Assembly: GCA_020796225.1 (NCBI GenBank)
Contig: CM036753.1
Span: forward strand, 82,989,941 to 83,053,940
Origin: Arion vulgaris
Taxonomy: Eukaryota; Mollusca; Gastropoda; Stylommatophora; Arionidae
DNA length: 64,000 nt
Direction of reading: 5' to 3'
Under the pieces are notes generated by a model. It was given only the letters and a program-made list of their open reading frames with translations. It had not been told where the DNA came from and did no database searches. Positions 48,960 to 61,417 of this stretch are shown here, piece by piece (position 1 is the first letter of the stretch; each line of letters begins with the position of its first letter). Position numbers and translations under genes: made by a program.

Positions 48960-49800
48960 CAACAAGCACCAAGAGGAATAAGATGGACCCCTTTCGATAT
49001 GCTTGAGGATCTGGACTTTGCAGATGATATAGCCCTGGTGTCACACAAATATGAACATATACAAGAGAAAAGTACAATACTTCACAGCACGGCAAAGACA
49101 GTAGGCCTTAAAACAAACACAGGAAAAACAAAAATTATGACAAACAGTGAAATCCAACAACCAGTAATGTTAGAAAATGAAACACTGGAAAGGGTTGAGC
49201 AGTTCACATATCTTGGTAGCTTACTGACACTAAATGGTGGCACAGAGGAAGATATAAACTCACGTCTAAGTAAGGCCAGAACCGCTTTTGCCAGAATGAA
49301 ACCAGTATGGAAGTCCAAAATCTACAATAGGACCACAAAGCTTAAACTCTATAAAAGCATTGTTTTGCTCTACGGATCGGAGTGTTGGAGGATGACCAAA
49401 GGAGATACTAACAGGCTGTCAGTTTTCCACCACTCTTGTCTTCGCAGAATCTTGGGAATCTTTTGGCCAGTAAAAATATCCAATAACCAATTACTCCAAG
49501 ATATAAGACAAGAGGCAATGAATGACATACTCAAAAAGAGAAGATGGAAATGGCTCGGACATGTTATGAGAATGAGACAAGAAATGCATGCAAGGGTAGC
49601 CCTCACTTGGACACCAGAAGGAAAGAGAAAGAAAGGCAGACCACGGACAACATGGGGCGCATGATGGAAGAGGAACTGGAAACCGCATCTCTGACGTGGG
49701 GCTCTGCGCTGAAGGTTGCACGGACAGGAGAGCATGGAAAGTCCTTTCTGAAGCCCCATGTGTCACTAGGCATGACGGGATTAAGTAAAAGTAAGTAAAC
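48960..49800 (+). mobile_element. LINE ORF2 RT-to-C-terminus fragment
   Basis: Begins at GIRWTPFDMLEDLDFADDIA, with the catalytic FADD motif. Continues with TVGLKTNTGKTKIM, VEQFTYLGSLLTLNGGTEED, LLYGSECWRMTKGDTNRLSV, RRWKWLGHVMRMRQEMHARV and LTWTPEGKRKKGRPRTTWG. After a frameshift the tail MMEEELETASLTWGSALKVA ends at an AAGTA repeat. 5' truncated just upstream of FADD. Confidence 0.88.
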
Positions 49801-51210
49801 AAAAGTGCAGACATGTTACATCTAGGATCAAATAAAGAACAGATTAAGTTTTAACACCCTAAGCAACAAACAGACAGTTAAACAATTACTTCAAAGAAAC
49901 AATAGGCAAAAGGATTTGCTGGATGTAACATATATAATGTATGTCTTATAATGTAGAAATTAGGTATTACCTATTTGAAAGCATTTGGGCAAAACTGACA
50001 ACATAACAATCAATCATGTAACAATGAGAAGGTGAGCAGACCATAAACTTTCAACAACAAAAAAAAGAACAGACAAGACAACAAACACTTTCACATGCTG
50101 AGCATGCTCATGGCTCACAATAGACCAACTATCACAGTATTAATATTATAGTCTTAACTATTTTACAGCACCACATAACATGTTAACAGCTGAAACATAG
50201 TTATAACTTATAGTTACAGTGTTACACTGAGTGTAACAAGTCAATACATGCAATTTCCTAAACTAAACTAAAACTTGACATGTCACATTGGCTGCAAAAG
50301 AGGCAGCTAGCCATATTACTCAGTATTTACGCAAGTGCCATGAACATTAATATATGTTTTTAGCATCAGCATGAATCCATGATTATGATATATATTAAAT
50401 ATATATGTTGGACTACATAACAACATGGATTTACGAGATTCCACTACTGATTATTACTATTTTAGTAATAACAATAAATGTAAGTTTAGTAAGACTTAGA
50501 CGAGACAGTACAGTGTTAGTGTAAGTTAGTGTTACTTTACACTCAGTGTAACTGTATAAAATGTGTAGTAACTACAGTAAGTAGTGACAGTAAGCCAGTG
50601 GACGTGTCGTAGTAGTAGTTAGTTAGTAGGTACTGAGTAGTCTTCAGAAGTAGTAGAAAACAACAAAAATGATCATAGATTAGATGATATCATATATTCA
50701 GATGTTCATTCACAGATGAGCTCGATGGTAATACACACATTTTGAATTTCGTAGCTTAATCTAGAATAATAGTTATAGTACAATGATCAACGACTGACTG
50801 TAGTGCAAGTTGCGAGCATAATGAATATATACATTGAAAATTTCTCAAATTTCTGGTAGTTTTATAAAAAAATGAAAGTTCAGATGTCTTAATCTAGAGG
50901 TGTGCATGACACTCAAACATTATAATATACACTCTTTACCGTCAATACAACAACAAACCCAAATTATAATATTAAATAGCAAATACATTTTTATGCAACG
51001 AGTACAATTGTCAAAGTATAACCTACTGCTAATGATTCAATATATTATGTTTTTCTTTAATTCCAACCGACGCCTATCCTGGCAGTCGGAAGTAGCCGTT
51101 GTTTTAACATTTATCTCTGAAGAAATTATCTAACCTTGGTTATATAAAATACTGAAACTTGTATCCCAAACAAAACAATTATTTACATATTTTTTTTCTC
51201 TTTTATAATC
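49801..51210. other. Intergenic, no gene recognised
   Basis: AT-rich with short GTTACACTGAGTGTAAC-type palindromic motifs near 50220 and 50535. No assignable frame. Confidence 0.55.
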
Positions 51211-51299
51211 TGCATTGCGTGTACAATCAGTTTTCTACGCTCAGAGCTGTAAACAGGAAAATAGTTGCTTCTTGAACCCAATATATGTATTCTGTATTT

Positions 51300-52260
51300 G
51301 TGTATGGTTCAGAGACATCCACAATGAACAATCACTTGGAAGACATAACGAAAATAAATTAATGCTTTTGAGATGCGGAGTTAGACAAGGATATTTTCTC
51401 TCCCTACTGCTGTTTATAACATACATGGACAACATAATAAGTAGAGAAGCAGGAATAGAGGAAGAAAATAATATTCCAGAACATTTATTTGCAGATGACC
51501 AAGTACTGTTTGCAGAAAACGAAAAATTTCTCCAGAATCATTTGTGCTTAGTTAACATCAAGGGTGAGGAGTGCAACATGAAAATAAATATAATAAAGAC
51601 AGAAAGAATGGCAATAAGTAGACAACCAGAAAATCTTACATTAAAACTCCAGAACATAGAAATAAAACAAACAATTGAGGCCAAATACTTAGGAGCAATT
51701 TTCACAGCAGGCGGAGGGAGGTATCGATAGCGAAATCAGCAATCGTTGCACAAAAGCTAACCAGGTACTGGGACAGTTAACACCATTGTTGTCACATAAA
51801 GAGTTACCGCCAAAAGCTAAAGCAAATCTCATAAGAACAATTTTCTGGCCAACACTGTGTTACCAGTGTCAAACATGGCCAATAACAGCAGCTAATGAGC
51901 GGAAAATTATAACGACAGAGATGAGGTGTCTTAGAAGAGCTGCAGGTGTGACAATAAGAGACAAAATTAGAAATAAAGAAATCAGAAGAAGACTGGAGGT
52001 GAAACCAGTCATGCAATTCATAAAAGAACAACAGATTAAATTGGACACCTGACAAGAACGCCTGGTTTCGCCTACCACAGAGAGCCACACAGAAAAAGTA
52101 TAATGAGTACAAAGGAAGAGGAAGACCAGACAAAAGATGGGAGCGACGGCATCAAGAATAGCCTTACAAAAATGAATATCAGCTTACAAAGTGCCTTAAA
52201 ACAAGAACACAAGATCACTAACACTTGGCAATGTAGACACTCACTTTTAAAAAAAAACAG
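51300..52260 (+). mobile_element. LINE ORF2 RT fragment, probably family L-b
   Basis: Encodes LLRCGVRQGYFLSLLLFITY, IPEHLFADDQVLFAENEKFL (catalytic FADD), AKYLGAIFTAGG, then after a frameshift near 51720 LPPKAKANLIRTIFWPTLCY, EMRCLRRAAGVTIRDKIRNK and MQFIKEQQIK, then a KGRGRPDKRWERRHQE-like tail. The central motifs match the L-b fragments at 8371 and 61556 in order. Two or more frame breaks. Confidence 0.85.
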
Positions 52261-52514
52261 AAATACTAATGAAATGACTATAAAAGGACAATTCAGAATC
52301 AATCGTGACATGGGTCAGACCATGGCACAAGAGAGAAAGAGAATAGAATCTAAGCTCAACGAGTGGATCAAAATACAGCTTTGGCGACACTAACAACAAA
52401 GAGGTAAAAAAGAATTACCGTCAGAACCTTCACCAATAAATGATTAAGCAAAGAAACAACACTTCTCGTCAAAGAGATTTAGTCATTAAGTTAACTCTAG
52501 AATTGAAATGAAGT

Positions 52515-52790
52515 AGAATATGGATAGAGTTTGTGGCAACATAAAAGTTGAACTCGATATTAAGCAGATGATAGTAGATAATGCAAGTGATGATAATGTT
52601 GTTATTTATACCGATGGGTCTGTGCATCGTGGAGAGAAGTCAGATTTGGGTTTCTTGTCTAGCGTGCATGATAGGGTTATTGCAGAGCAAATCGGAACAT
52701 ATGCCTACAGGACAACTTCCGGAATGAAAATGGAAGTTTAGGCCGTTACTGATGCCCTCCGATGACTCTCTGTGACTCTGTTTATTCGGA
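52515..52790 (+). mobile_element. LINE RNase H fragment, family L-c
   Basis: DNVVIYTDGSVHRGEKSDLG, then YRTTSGMKMEV followed by a stop. Directly comparable to GGVVIYTDGSVVRHEKSAWA and MPMEVLAVT in 10455-11245. Truncated and inactive. Confidence 0.8.
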
Positions 52791-52854
52791 CCTTCGTTCT
52801 TTCTAACTCTCAGTCGGTACAGGTTGTAGTGTAAGTCTATCTATATCCTCTTCG

Positions 52855-53240
52855 GGTCCCGATTGACACATAAGGTTTCCACAAGAGACTTCCACTATTT
52901 CCCCTTTCTGCTGCCTTTCTACCAACCTTCTCCGACGTCAGGAAACACTCCTTCAACTCTCTCTCTCCACCGTTCTTCTCCAAGTTTCCTTTGGACGCCC
53001 AGGCCTTTTATTCCCAACCGCTGTCCAACTGAGAGCTGTCCTAGCCAATGTTTCCACTGGCATACGACATACATGTCCAAACCACGTCCATCTTCGTCTC
53101 CTAATGATGGATGGTCTCCAAGGATGCACAGTCTTTTCGTTTCAAAGGATCCTCATTTCTTATGGTATTTGGTCAGAAAATTTGCAGGATTCTTCTTAAA
53201 CATTTATTCTGAAATGTCTCCAACTTGTGTATTATGTGTT
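52855..53240 (-). mobile_element. LINE tail fragment, family L-e
   Basis: The minus strand encodes GRGLDMYVVCQWKHWLGQLS, VGQRLGIKGLGVQRKLGEER and WRERVEGVFPDVGEG, a decayed ORF2 C terminus. The same block is present in reverse at 56750-57180, and both share CATACGACA, CCAGGCCTT and AATTTGCAGGATTCTT. Confidence 0.7.
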
Positions 53241-53925
53241 GGGTCATTTTCCAGCATTCACTACTATATAATAGCACTGCCAGTACATTACTTCTATATA
53301 TTTAAAATTTTGTAATAAGATTTATAGTGGTTTCAAATGATTTTCAGGAAAATTTAATATCTGCAACCGTTTGACCGTAATTGATGTAACTTTGCATATG
53401 ATCTAATGATCGTAATGTCCCGAGGTTGATATTTTTTACTCAATAACAAACGTATGGTTTAAAATTGTCTTTATGTAAAGTATATAAAAGTGACCATCTC
53501 CTTGGCCAACCATATAATGAGAAGTATTACCCCTTCATATTTGTAAGATGTTGCAAGTTCCACGACTTGCACGTTTTTCACGTGGTTTTCCCGATTTTAA
53601 TCGCTTTATTGCACTTTAAAAAAATGTATAATGATCCTTCCGGTGTGTTTAGTTACAATTTACCGTTTGTGTTTTCAGAGCATAGGTGTATTACAAAATG
53701 TTAGGCTCATCAAAGTGAGTAAACACTTTATATGATTTATATAATATGAGTTATCTCACCCTCCAAAATTCGAATTGTACATACGCCTATGCCGAAAATA
53801 TGTGATTTTTAAATTTACGGTAAATTATTTTCTTCCAGCACCAAATAATTACTAGTTTTGAAAAGATCAAAGGAATTCGCTGTTGCAAGAAAAGTACACT
53901 ACCTGCAACATTGAATTTTAGACAA
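53241..53925. other. Intergenic, no gene recognised
   Basis: AT-rich. One 79-codon frame at 53465-53704 has no recognisable domain and no supporting context. Confidence 0.55.
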
Positions 53926-53929
53926 TCGT

Positions 53930-54430
53930 TGGGACATCGGAAATACAACACCACATGCAAAAATCACGTTCATCCATGCAATGAATATGTAGATATTTGA
54001 GGTCAATCGTTGACCGAACGTTTTGAAACGCACTATAGTCCTTTTGTTTTCCAAATTTTGTTGAGCATCGCAAAAGTTTATCTTGCCTTCTTGATTTTTC
54101 GATGATATCCTTTTCTGAATCTCCATCTGGCGATACTGTATTTCCCAGGTATACAAAATCCTGGACTTACTCTGTGACTTCATTTTGTAATACAATTGGG
54201 TTCTCAAATTTATGATTATTTCTTATTACCTTCGTTTTCGCGATATTTATGTTAAGTCCTATTGTTTGACCTGTTCTGGAAAGTATATATAATTTTCTTT
54301 GAGCATCCTCGTATCTGTTGACCAAAAAAATATCATCAGCATAATCCAAATCTTCCAGAACTGATGTAAGTGTCCATCGAATGCCTCTGTTGTTATTATT
54401 TATGGTTTCATCAACCAATCCATGGCAAGG
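53930..54430 (-). mobile_element. LINE ORF2 RT fragment
   Basis: The minus strand encodes RGIRWTLTSVLEDLDYADDI (catalytic YADD), SRTGQTIGLNINIAKTKVIR then NPIVLQNEVTE and stop, followed by frame-broken YLGNT-type sequence. Related to 48960-49800. Confidence 0.82.
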
Positions 54431-55090
54431 TTAAACAGGAATGGTGTTGTTTTTATATCTGTTTTTACAGGGTGGGGTAGCTAATCCCACGCCAAATATA
54501 TAGAATGAAAAGTAGACAAACAACTGCTATCGGTAAGCTGCCAAAGCAAAGTTGTTCAATAAAATAATTTCTAAAATAATTAAAGAAGTATTATAATAAG
54601 AATTGCATCATCTAAAACACGATGGGTGTGGTTTCCCCATGTAATCTAAGCTTAGTTACAGTACACATCGTGTTGATTATATGATAAGAATAGAACTAGG
54701 CGAATATTTGTTTATAATTATGTAACAAGTAATCGCCGGATGATGCTGCATGATTAGTTATGTGTGTTCGTTAGCGTTTGCTACAGTATATACACTTATT
54801 TATAATGAAATGATATGCAATGTTAATATATCTTTATATACATATATTTGTAATATAATATTAACCCTTCCGACTCTCTGCGCCGACAAACTGGCTGACT
54901 GTATTTTTTAAGATAACATGGAGCAAATATGCTGGCTAATTCAGTATAGATAACAATATAAATTCGTTCGAAGGTACATACAATTACGGTGTTGAATGGT
55001 TAACAAGAATAAAACCTGAAAATTATCAAATAAGTTATATGACGCAAACTAAATACAAAAGTAAACATGATGAATTTGAATAATAAACCC
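54431..55090. other. Intergenic, no gene recognised
   Basis: AT-rich, nothing assignable. Confidence 0.6.
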
Positions 55091-55094
55091 AAAT

Positions 55095-56180
55095 ATGATT
55101 GTCTTGTCGATCAAGTGGTACGTAATACAAAACAAAAAGAAAGAAAAAGACAATAATGGGGTAAAGATTAGATGCATGACAGACGTCAATCTTAGGAGGT
55201 TAAAATCATCCACCAAGGTGAAAGAATCAAATTTCTCAAACCTGTTGTTTGCTGATGCCTGCTCCCTCGCTACCAACTCCCAGGAAGATATGCAGACCTA
55301 CAAGGACGGGTTTTGTATGGCCTGTAATATTTTTTCCTTACCATTAACCCCAGGAAAACTGAGCTCATGTTTTAGTCCGCCCATAGAGAGCAGTACCATG
55401 ATCGAGTCTTCAATATAAGACACCAGCTTCTCCTGTCAGCTGACTACTTTGCATATCCTGGCAGCATCATATCCAGATTAGCAATCTTAGACTCTTGAAG
55501 CCAACAATAGGGTATTCAAAGCCAGTGCTGTATTTAGAAGGTTTAATGTTACAGTGTTGGTGCGGAAGACGATAAGAGTAGCCACAAAGCTCAAAGTTTA
55601 CTGGGTCTTAGTGCTAACCACGATGCTGTATGCCAGCGAGACACGGACAGTGAATAGCAGACACGCAAGAAAACGAAACAATTTCCACACAAGTTGCCTA
55701 CGCAGCCTACTCAAATTAAAATGACAAGACAAAATTCCAAATATTAAAGTCCTCATAATATCTACATTTTCAAATCGTGAAAATATTGTTGTAGAAGGAG
55801 CAGCTGAGATTGCCCGGGCAAGTTGCATGAATGAGCTTGATGGGGGCAGACGATCAGTTGATATACAGAAAAAAACCGCTTTAAAGACACTCTTAAAGTG
55901 ACTCTTAAATGCTTCGATATAGGCACCACATGATGAGAATCCCTTACGCTAGATCGCAAAATGTGGCGCTGCGACAACACAAAAGAAACTCGCATAGCTG
56001 TGAATCGTCATACTGCTAATGTGCAGAGAAAACGAGCTGCGCAAAAATACACTAAACGTCCACTTGTTGCAACTAGATCATGTATGACCTACATGTGGTA
56101 AGTGATTGTGTTCTAGAATTTGACTCTACAGACACCTTCGCCCACACACCAGAGAGACACACACGTATGAGGCTGTTATA
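55095..56180 (+). mobile_element. LINE ORF2 fragment, degraded relative of 5621 and 12104
   Basis: NGVKIRCMTDVNLRRLKSST and FSNLLFADACSLATNSQEDM show the RT core, with FADD changed to FADA in this copy. LYASETRTVNSRHARK and a C-terminal finger-like stretch with SDCVLEFDSTDTFAHT-type decay follow in broken frames. Many frameshifts and stops; the most decayed of the three copies. Confidence 0.8.
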
Positions 56181-56749
56181 ATCATCGTTTGCGATGGACG
56201 GCCATTATTATTATTAATAATAACAAAATGAGGTAATCGTAGTGAAGTAAACGATACGAGTCTTGTAACTGAAACAAAGCGTACATCGATTGTTCACAAT
56301 GTACACTTAAAATACCACGTAGGTATGGTCATAACCAACTCTAAAATTTACAGAGTTGTCTGTCGTATGGTATACAATTGCAGGTATTCAACAAGTACAT
56401 ATTTACTAAAAATATGCCGATTAAAAACTACACAGCAAGCAGTTTGCAATGTAAAGACTTCTAACTACATGTACAGGTATTCGTGAGTACTGGAACTATC
56501 AAAGGTACGGTAATGATTACTTTCCCTATGTGCTATTGCACAGCCAACTCTAAATAACTCTAGCTATGGCTATTCAGTACTTTCGGATACAGGCTATAAT
56601 AGGTATTTCAGAAACAAATAGTTACTATTGGTCTCTAACTATTGTCATGTACGGAGCATAACGATGGTGGTTTGTTGGGCTCTGTTTAATTTTAGGACGG
56701 GGTCTTGTGGAGATATTGCTGCCCTTCTTTTGACTTCCTGCACATTTGT

Positions 56750-57180
56750 GTTTTCTTTTGACAAGTGTTTCAACCAACGGCTGTGGTGATTGGTTATACA
56801 TCCCTTTTGTGTCCTATTTGGCACATATGGTTTCCATAAAAGCTACATATCGATATCGTTCTGCCATCTTTCTGTTAATTGTTTTCCACGCCAGGCCACA
56901 ATATTTCAACGCTTTTATCACCGTTCATTTCTATGTTTCCTAAAGACATCCAGGCCTTCTCCTCCCATACGCTGTAAATCAAAGAGCAGTCTTAGCCAAT
57001 GCCCATACTGGCATACGACACACATGAACAATCCATTTCCACCTTCGTCTTTTAATGATGGTCTCCAATGGCGTATAGTATGCACATGTTAAGAAGCTCT
57101 TCAATTGCTCTCAGATTTTGCTAAAGAATTTGCAGGATTCTTATTAAACATTTTGTTGTAATGTCTCCAACTTGTGACGA
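56750..57180 (-). mobile_element. LINE tail fragment, family L-e
   Basis: Second reverse copy of the 52855-53240 block, sharing AAAGACATCCAGGCCTTCTC, CCAATGCCCATACTGGCATA and GAATTTGCAGGATTCTTATT. Frames are lost. Confidence 0.68.
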
Positions 57181-57669
57181 CGAGTTAGCTGCTGCAATTC
57201 TAATAGTTGTATCAACGAATAACGCGGAGAACTACAAACCAGCACTTTCCTCCTTTACGCTTCTCGTCATGCGCTATATTGACGACAACTGAGATAGATA
57301 ACAGGAGTATCTTCAACTTTGTGTGACTTATACATACATGTGTGATAAGGATAACCTATACGAGAGTTTGAAGTTCGTCTTATATACCAACGGTACTGAA
57401 CGTTAGTAGTTAGTAGGGTTTCAAAACAAAAGGAATATGTAGTTCACGCGACCAAAGCCAACCACAGTATTGCTTCTCAGTTTGATGATGTTCAATATCA
57501 CGATAGAAAACAACTCGAGATGGGTTTTAGTTTAGTAGTGACGGATTTCAACAACAGTATTCGGAATTCTGCGGTTTGGAAGTTTGACTACAAAACTATT
57601 TATGACCGCTCCGTAAAACTGAATAAAATATTTGGACCGCTAAACAGCTACCAAATACAAAATATGCCA

Positions 57670-57935
57670 TGAATACAGTACATCGAGAAGCAAAGAATCA
57701 AGTGGTTCAGTCATCTAATGAGATTGGAATCACATTTACTACCATCACCTGCCTACAATAATCGACACTCAGGCACAGAGCACGAGGCAGGCCAAGAACA
57801 CGATGGATAGATAACATCTCAGAGTCCCTGCGAAAGCATGGACTGACAACGCCAAGCGCAACACGCCTGGCACAAGATATAAAACTAACTCTCCCAACGA
57901 CGCTTCACGCAAATGTGGTTAAGATAAGATAAGAG
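57670..57935 (+). mobile_element. LINE terminal fragment, family L-b
   Basis: Contains EKQRIKW-type sequence near 57690, then RARGRPRTRWIDNISESLRK, HGLTTPSATRLAQDIKLTLP and HANVVKIR in shifted frames. The final roughly 130 bases match 45600-45730. Confidence 0.8.
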
Positions 57936-58625
57936 CAGCTACCAAATTCTCACCTTCAAAATCTATATGTGAAATTACTTGAGAAGATAGTAGTAAGAAA
58001 GAACATGCGCTTAACGATCATGAACTTCATTAGGCTAACAAAACAATACTCTATAAGAGAGAACTAATAAAATGGCTTCAATGTCGTTTAACAATAGAGT
58101 CAAATCAGTTACCGTACGTGATTACATATGTTTTGTTTTGTTGAACATATGGAAAGATAGCCTTTCAGACACCTAACAATACCTGCTCATACACATCGCA
58201 CTTGACACGGAACGACAGAAGTGCACTACGCAAATATAGTAAATTGTGATCTTTTGGCTGAAATCGGATGCACATGTTCTAAACGTGTAGAAGTCTATGC
58301 GTTTAGGGGCCTACCAAACCAATGTGCAACGTATACACGTTCTTGACAAAGATCAAACATATCACAAAGAGTGATTAAAATTGATCGAAAAGAACGAACG
58401 CAAAGAAGAAGAAGACTGATCATATTGCTAGTTTTCCCTTGTGTCTTTCATGTTTTACTTCTGATGATTTTTTGGGGGACACCCGCTGTGAATTCAAGCG
58501 TAGCCATGGCGCCTAATATGACGCATCTGACTGATTTTTGCATGAAACCTTGCTTTCATTACTACCAGTATCCCTGACTTTTCATGCAAACCTTACTTTA
58601 ACTTCAGAGGTACTGGTAATTTAGA
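57936..58625. other. Intergenic, no gene recognised
   Basis: No assignable frame or repeat. Confidence 0.6.
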
Positions 58626-58629
58626 TCCC

Positions 58630-58770
58630 CAAGTAAAGGATCGGTGTATCTTGTAGTCCAACCGAGTATCGGGTGCACATAAAAACTTAATTTTTGAACC
58701 AAGCTGGAATCGAACCACGAATTTTACGGCACTACCACAACGCTTTATGGATATCGACAACCACATTTCT
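58630..58770 (-). repeat. tRNA-derived SINE-like head with intact B box
   Basis: On the minus strand GGTTCGATTCC (58707-58717) is a perfect B box. GTTGTCGATATCC some 45 bases upstream is a weak A box, and TTCAAAAATTAAG continues beyond the tRNA-like part. Confidence 0.5.
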
Positions 58771-59505
58771 GATAATAACAATTGTGTCGTTTTCTTCTTG
58801 ATTTGTGTTTTTAATTTAATGATGACGTTATTGGCGGTTCACTAAAATTGAATGCTATTTTTGTTAGTGATCACGATGTCGATAATGACGCCGTATTGAT
58901 TTTGTTATACTGTTAATAATAACCACAAATATAGAATATAACTCCGTTTATCTGCTCTGCCCGATTCGTGTACTTTTGTCTTCGCTGCTCATTAATACAC
59001 CACTCCCCCTTACCTTGTACACGCTCTACTTTTTCCAGCAAGATCATTGTAATTATGATTATGCAGATTTTCCAATCCTGTGGAAAAATTGGGCCTCATT
59101 TTTGTTTTCTTGGATTAGCTTATTTTCTTTTTCATCTGCACACGACGACTATTGTATGCACCGACGGTAATTGTAATGGTTTCTTTCTATCTGATGTTGA
59201 TAATAATGGCAGATGCAATGATATAATCATTTGAGCATTTCTAAATTCATACTAATCGTACGCTATTAGTGTGATATAATTGACAAGCTAATTACGCGAC
59301 AAAGATTTGTGGAAGATTTCTTTTTCTGCCTGAAAGGTTTGCTTCATAAATTTTTTTGGATATTACAGATTCTCAATATTACAAAAAATGTTATTCTTTG
59401 TTTTTGCATTCTTTATTTTTAATTTCTTCTGCTTTTCTTGCTTGCTTTTCTCAATGTTAATATGCATAAATGTCTCTAACATCCTCTGTGGACAATTTTA
59501 ATCTC
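58771..59505. other. Intergenic, no gene recognised
   Basis: AT-rich. Frames at 58968-59234 are short and lack recognisable domains. Confidence 0.55.
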
Positions 59506-59510
59506 TCTCT

Positions 59511-59713
59511 CTGCCTGCCTGCTCAGCGTGTTCGTAGCGCGTTGGACTGAGAGTGACAAGCCCTCTGTGAGTGCGGCTTCAATTCCGCGGGCTTGCAGAA
59601 CAAGCCACATATTCCCCAGATTTATGGTGTAGGTGGCACCGAACCGAAGGGTTACGATGTTCATGGCACCGAGCCGAAGAGCTGAAAGCTCAAGTGCTTC
59701 TGGATCGGAAAAA
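59511..59713 (+). repeat. tRNA-derived SINE, family S3 (copy 3)
   Basis: Plus-strand copy with AGCGTGTTCGTAGCGCGTTG head, GGCTTCAATTCC at the B-box position, two CACCGA(A/G)CCGAAG repeats and CTTCTGGATCGGAAAAA tail. A CT microsatellite follows to about 59733. Confidence 0.87.
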
Positions 59714-59734
59714 TCTCTCTCTCTCTCTCTCCCT

Positions 59735-60238
59735 CAACTAATTATGTACATTTAAAACTTCATTCCAACGTTGTTTTAATGTTGACCGGTTCCTTCAACA
59801 TTTCCTTATAGCATGATTGTAAACAATAGTATGTCTGTTTATGTATCCACATTATTATCTGCGTTCTTGTGTGTTATTCTAATTCAATATTTTTCTATTC
59901 AGTATTGGACATTTTTCCCGTGCAGGTTATGTATAGCTTCACAGGCACAGCATGTGTACTGTTGTAATCACTCTCTGTCAATTGTCTTGGGTGGCTGGTT
60001 AAATAACTTGATTGAAGTAGGAGAAATCATTCTGCGAAACACACGTCACTAAGACACAAAAGACTGGCATGTTAAATGAGGTTGAAAGAATATAAAAAGA
60101 TCAAAGAGCGGTGAAGCGAAAAATTAATGTTTGTGGCATGCAGACGACACTTTTATGACATAGAAGAATGATGCTGGTCACGGTTGGAGAACCTGGGTCT
60201 CACAGTGCTGACCATAATCAATAAAACACACCACACAT
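59735..60238. other. Intergenic, no gene recognised
   Basis: No assignable gene. A 79-codon frame at 59813-60052 has no recognisable motif. Confidence 0.55.
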
Positions 60239-60275
60239 TCATATATATATATACACACACACACATTTTTTAAAA

Positions 60276-60313
<38 letters not shown>
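60239..60313. repeat. (TA)n, (CA)n microsatellite
   Basis: TA run, CA run, short A-rich stretch, then a longer TA run. Confidence 0.93.
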
Positions 60314-60315
<2 letters not shown>

Positions 60316-60466
60316 CTCGTCATTAAGGGCCAGTGGGGCCGGGCCCCACTAAAAATAATGTCTAACGTGTATTTATTTTTTTATAAATTAAAATGTAGCA
60401 ACCAAAAAACCATGATTTATCCGGAAAAATGTCTGGCCCCACCAGCAACAATGATCACGAGTCGCC
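60314..60466. mobile_element. Short MITE-like element inside a TA repeat
   Basis: Starts GGCTCGTCATTAAGGGCCAG followed by TGGGGCC and ends GGCCCCACCAGC...GATCACGAGTCGCC. The ends form an imperfect inverted repeat built on GTGGGGCC/GGCCCCAC and GGCTCGT/ACGAGTCGCC. TATATA lies on both sides. About 153 bases, no coding capacity; superfamily uncertain. Confidence 0.5.
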
Positions 60467-60483
60467 ATTATATATATATATTT

Positions 60484-60905
60484 ATATAGCGAGAGTTGAA
60501 AAATGACTAACGATAGAGAAAGCAAGTTGAATACATTTGAAAATAGATGTCTGCGAAAGATAATAAACATAAAATGGGACGAATTCAGAAGTGACGAAAT
60601 CAGAGAAATGAAATATCTGGTCAACCACTAGTAACCACTGTTATAAGAGAGAGAAGTTGGGGATATGTTAGGCGTAGCTTAATAAGAAATGGTCAAAGAA
60701 TATCAAAGCAGGCATTACAGTGGGAGGCAAAGGGTTCAAGAAAGAGAGGCGCACTAAGGAAACCCTGAAACGAATTTTGCTGAGAGAGGCAAGAAATATT
60801 GGACTCAATTCCATGGAAGAGGTTGAGTGAATCGGAAGACAGAGCGGTATGGAGAAATTACTTGCAGGCCCTATGTAATATATAGCGGTACGAGAGGAAT
60901 ATATT
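60484..60905 (+). mobile_element. LINE 3' end fragment, family L-a
   Basis: ESKLNTFENRCLRKIINIKW, then DEFRSDEIREM, ALQWEAKGSRKRGALRKP and AVWRNYLQALCNI-type sequence occur in broken frames. It is collinear with 1826-2228 at the nucleotide level, including the AGCGGTACGAGAGGAATAT terminus. Confidence 0.82.
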
Positions 60906-61257
60906 TATATTTATATGTATATGTAAATACTCACCACACCGGTGCACTAACCACACATACATGCACACCTAACTGCTGTTTTCATATAGTAGGTACCTCG
61001 TCAAACAACACAGTCCTACGGTCCTATGTTTACTTCACAAAGTTATTACAAAATATTAAATACAACATATTCGTGGTTGTTCCCCCTTGTAAAGAAATGT
61101 GCAGATTTCTTCCTATCTCTTTGTATTTTATCTACATTTATTATTCACATATATTTTATTTGAATTTGTCAGACATCAATGCCATTTTGATACTCGCCAT
61201 ATTCCATACTCAAGTTGCGTTGGTATTCTCTATGAAACAGTAATCAAGTTGAGAACC

Positions 61258-61258
61258 G

Positions 61259-61293
<35 letters not shown>
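61258..61293. repeat. (TA)n microsatellite
   Basis: Uninterrupted TA run of about 34 bases. Confidence 0.95.
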
Positions 61294-61295
<2 letters not shown>

Positions 61296-61417
61296 TTAGA
61301 ATATACTGATCTACTCGAATTACATTGGTAATATTGGTGACATTTGATTAATATTGAACGAATCCCCCCCTTAACCAATAATGAAGTTTTTTTACTGTAT
61401 AGCAACGTTGTCATTTA

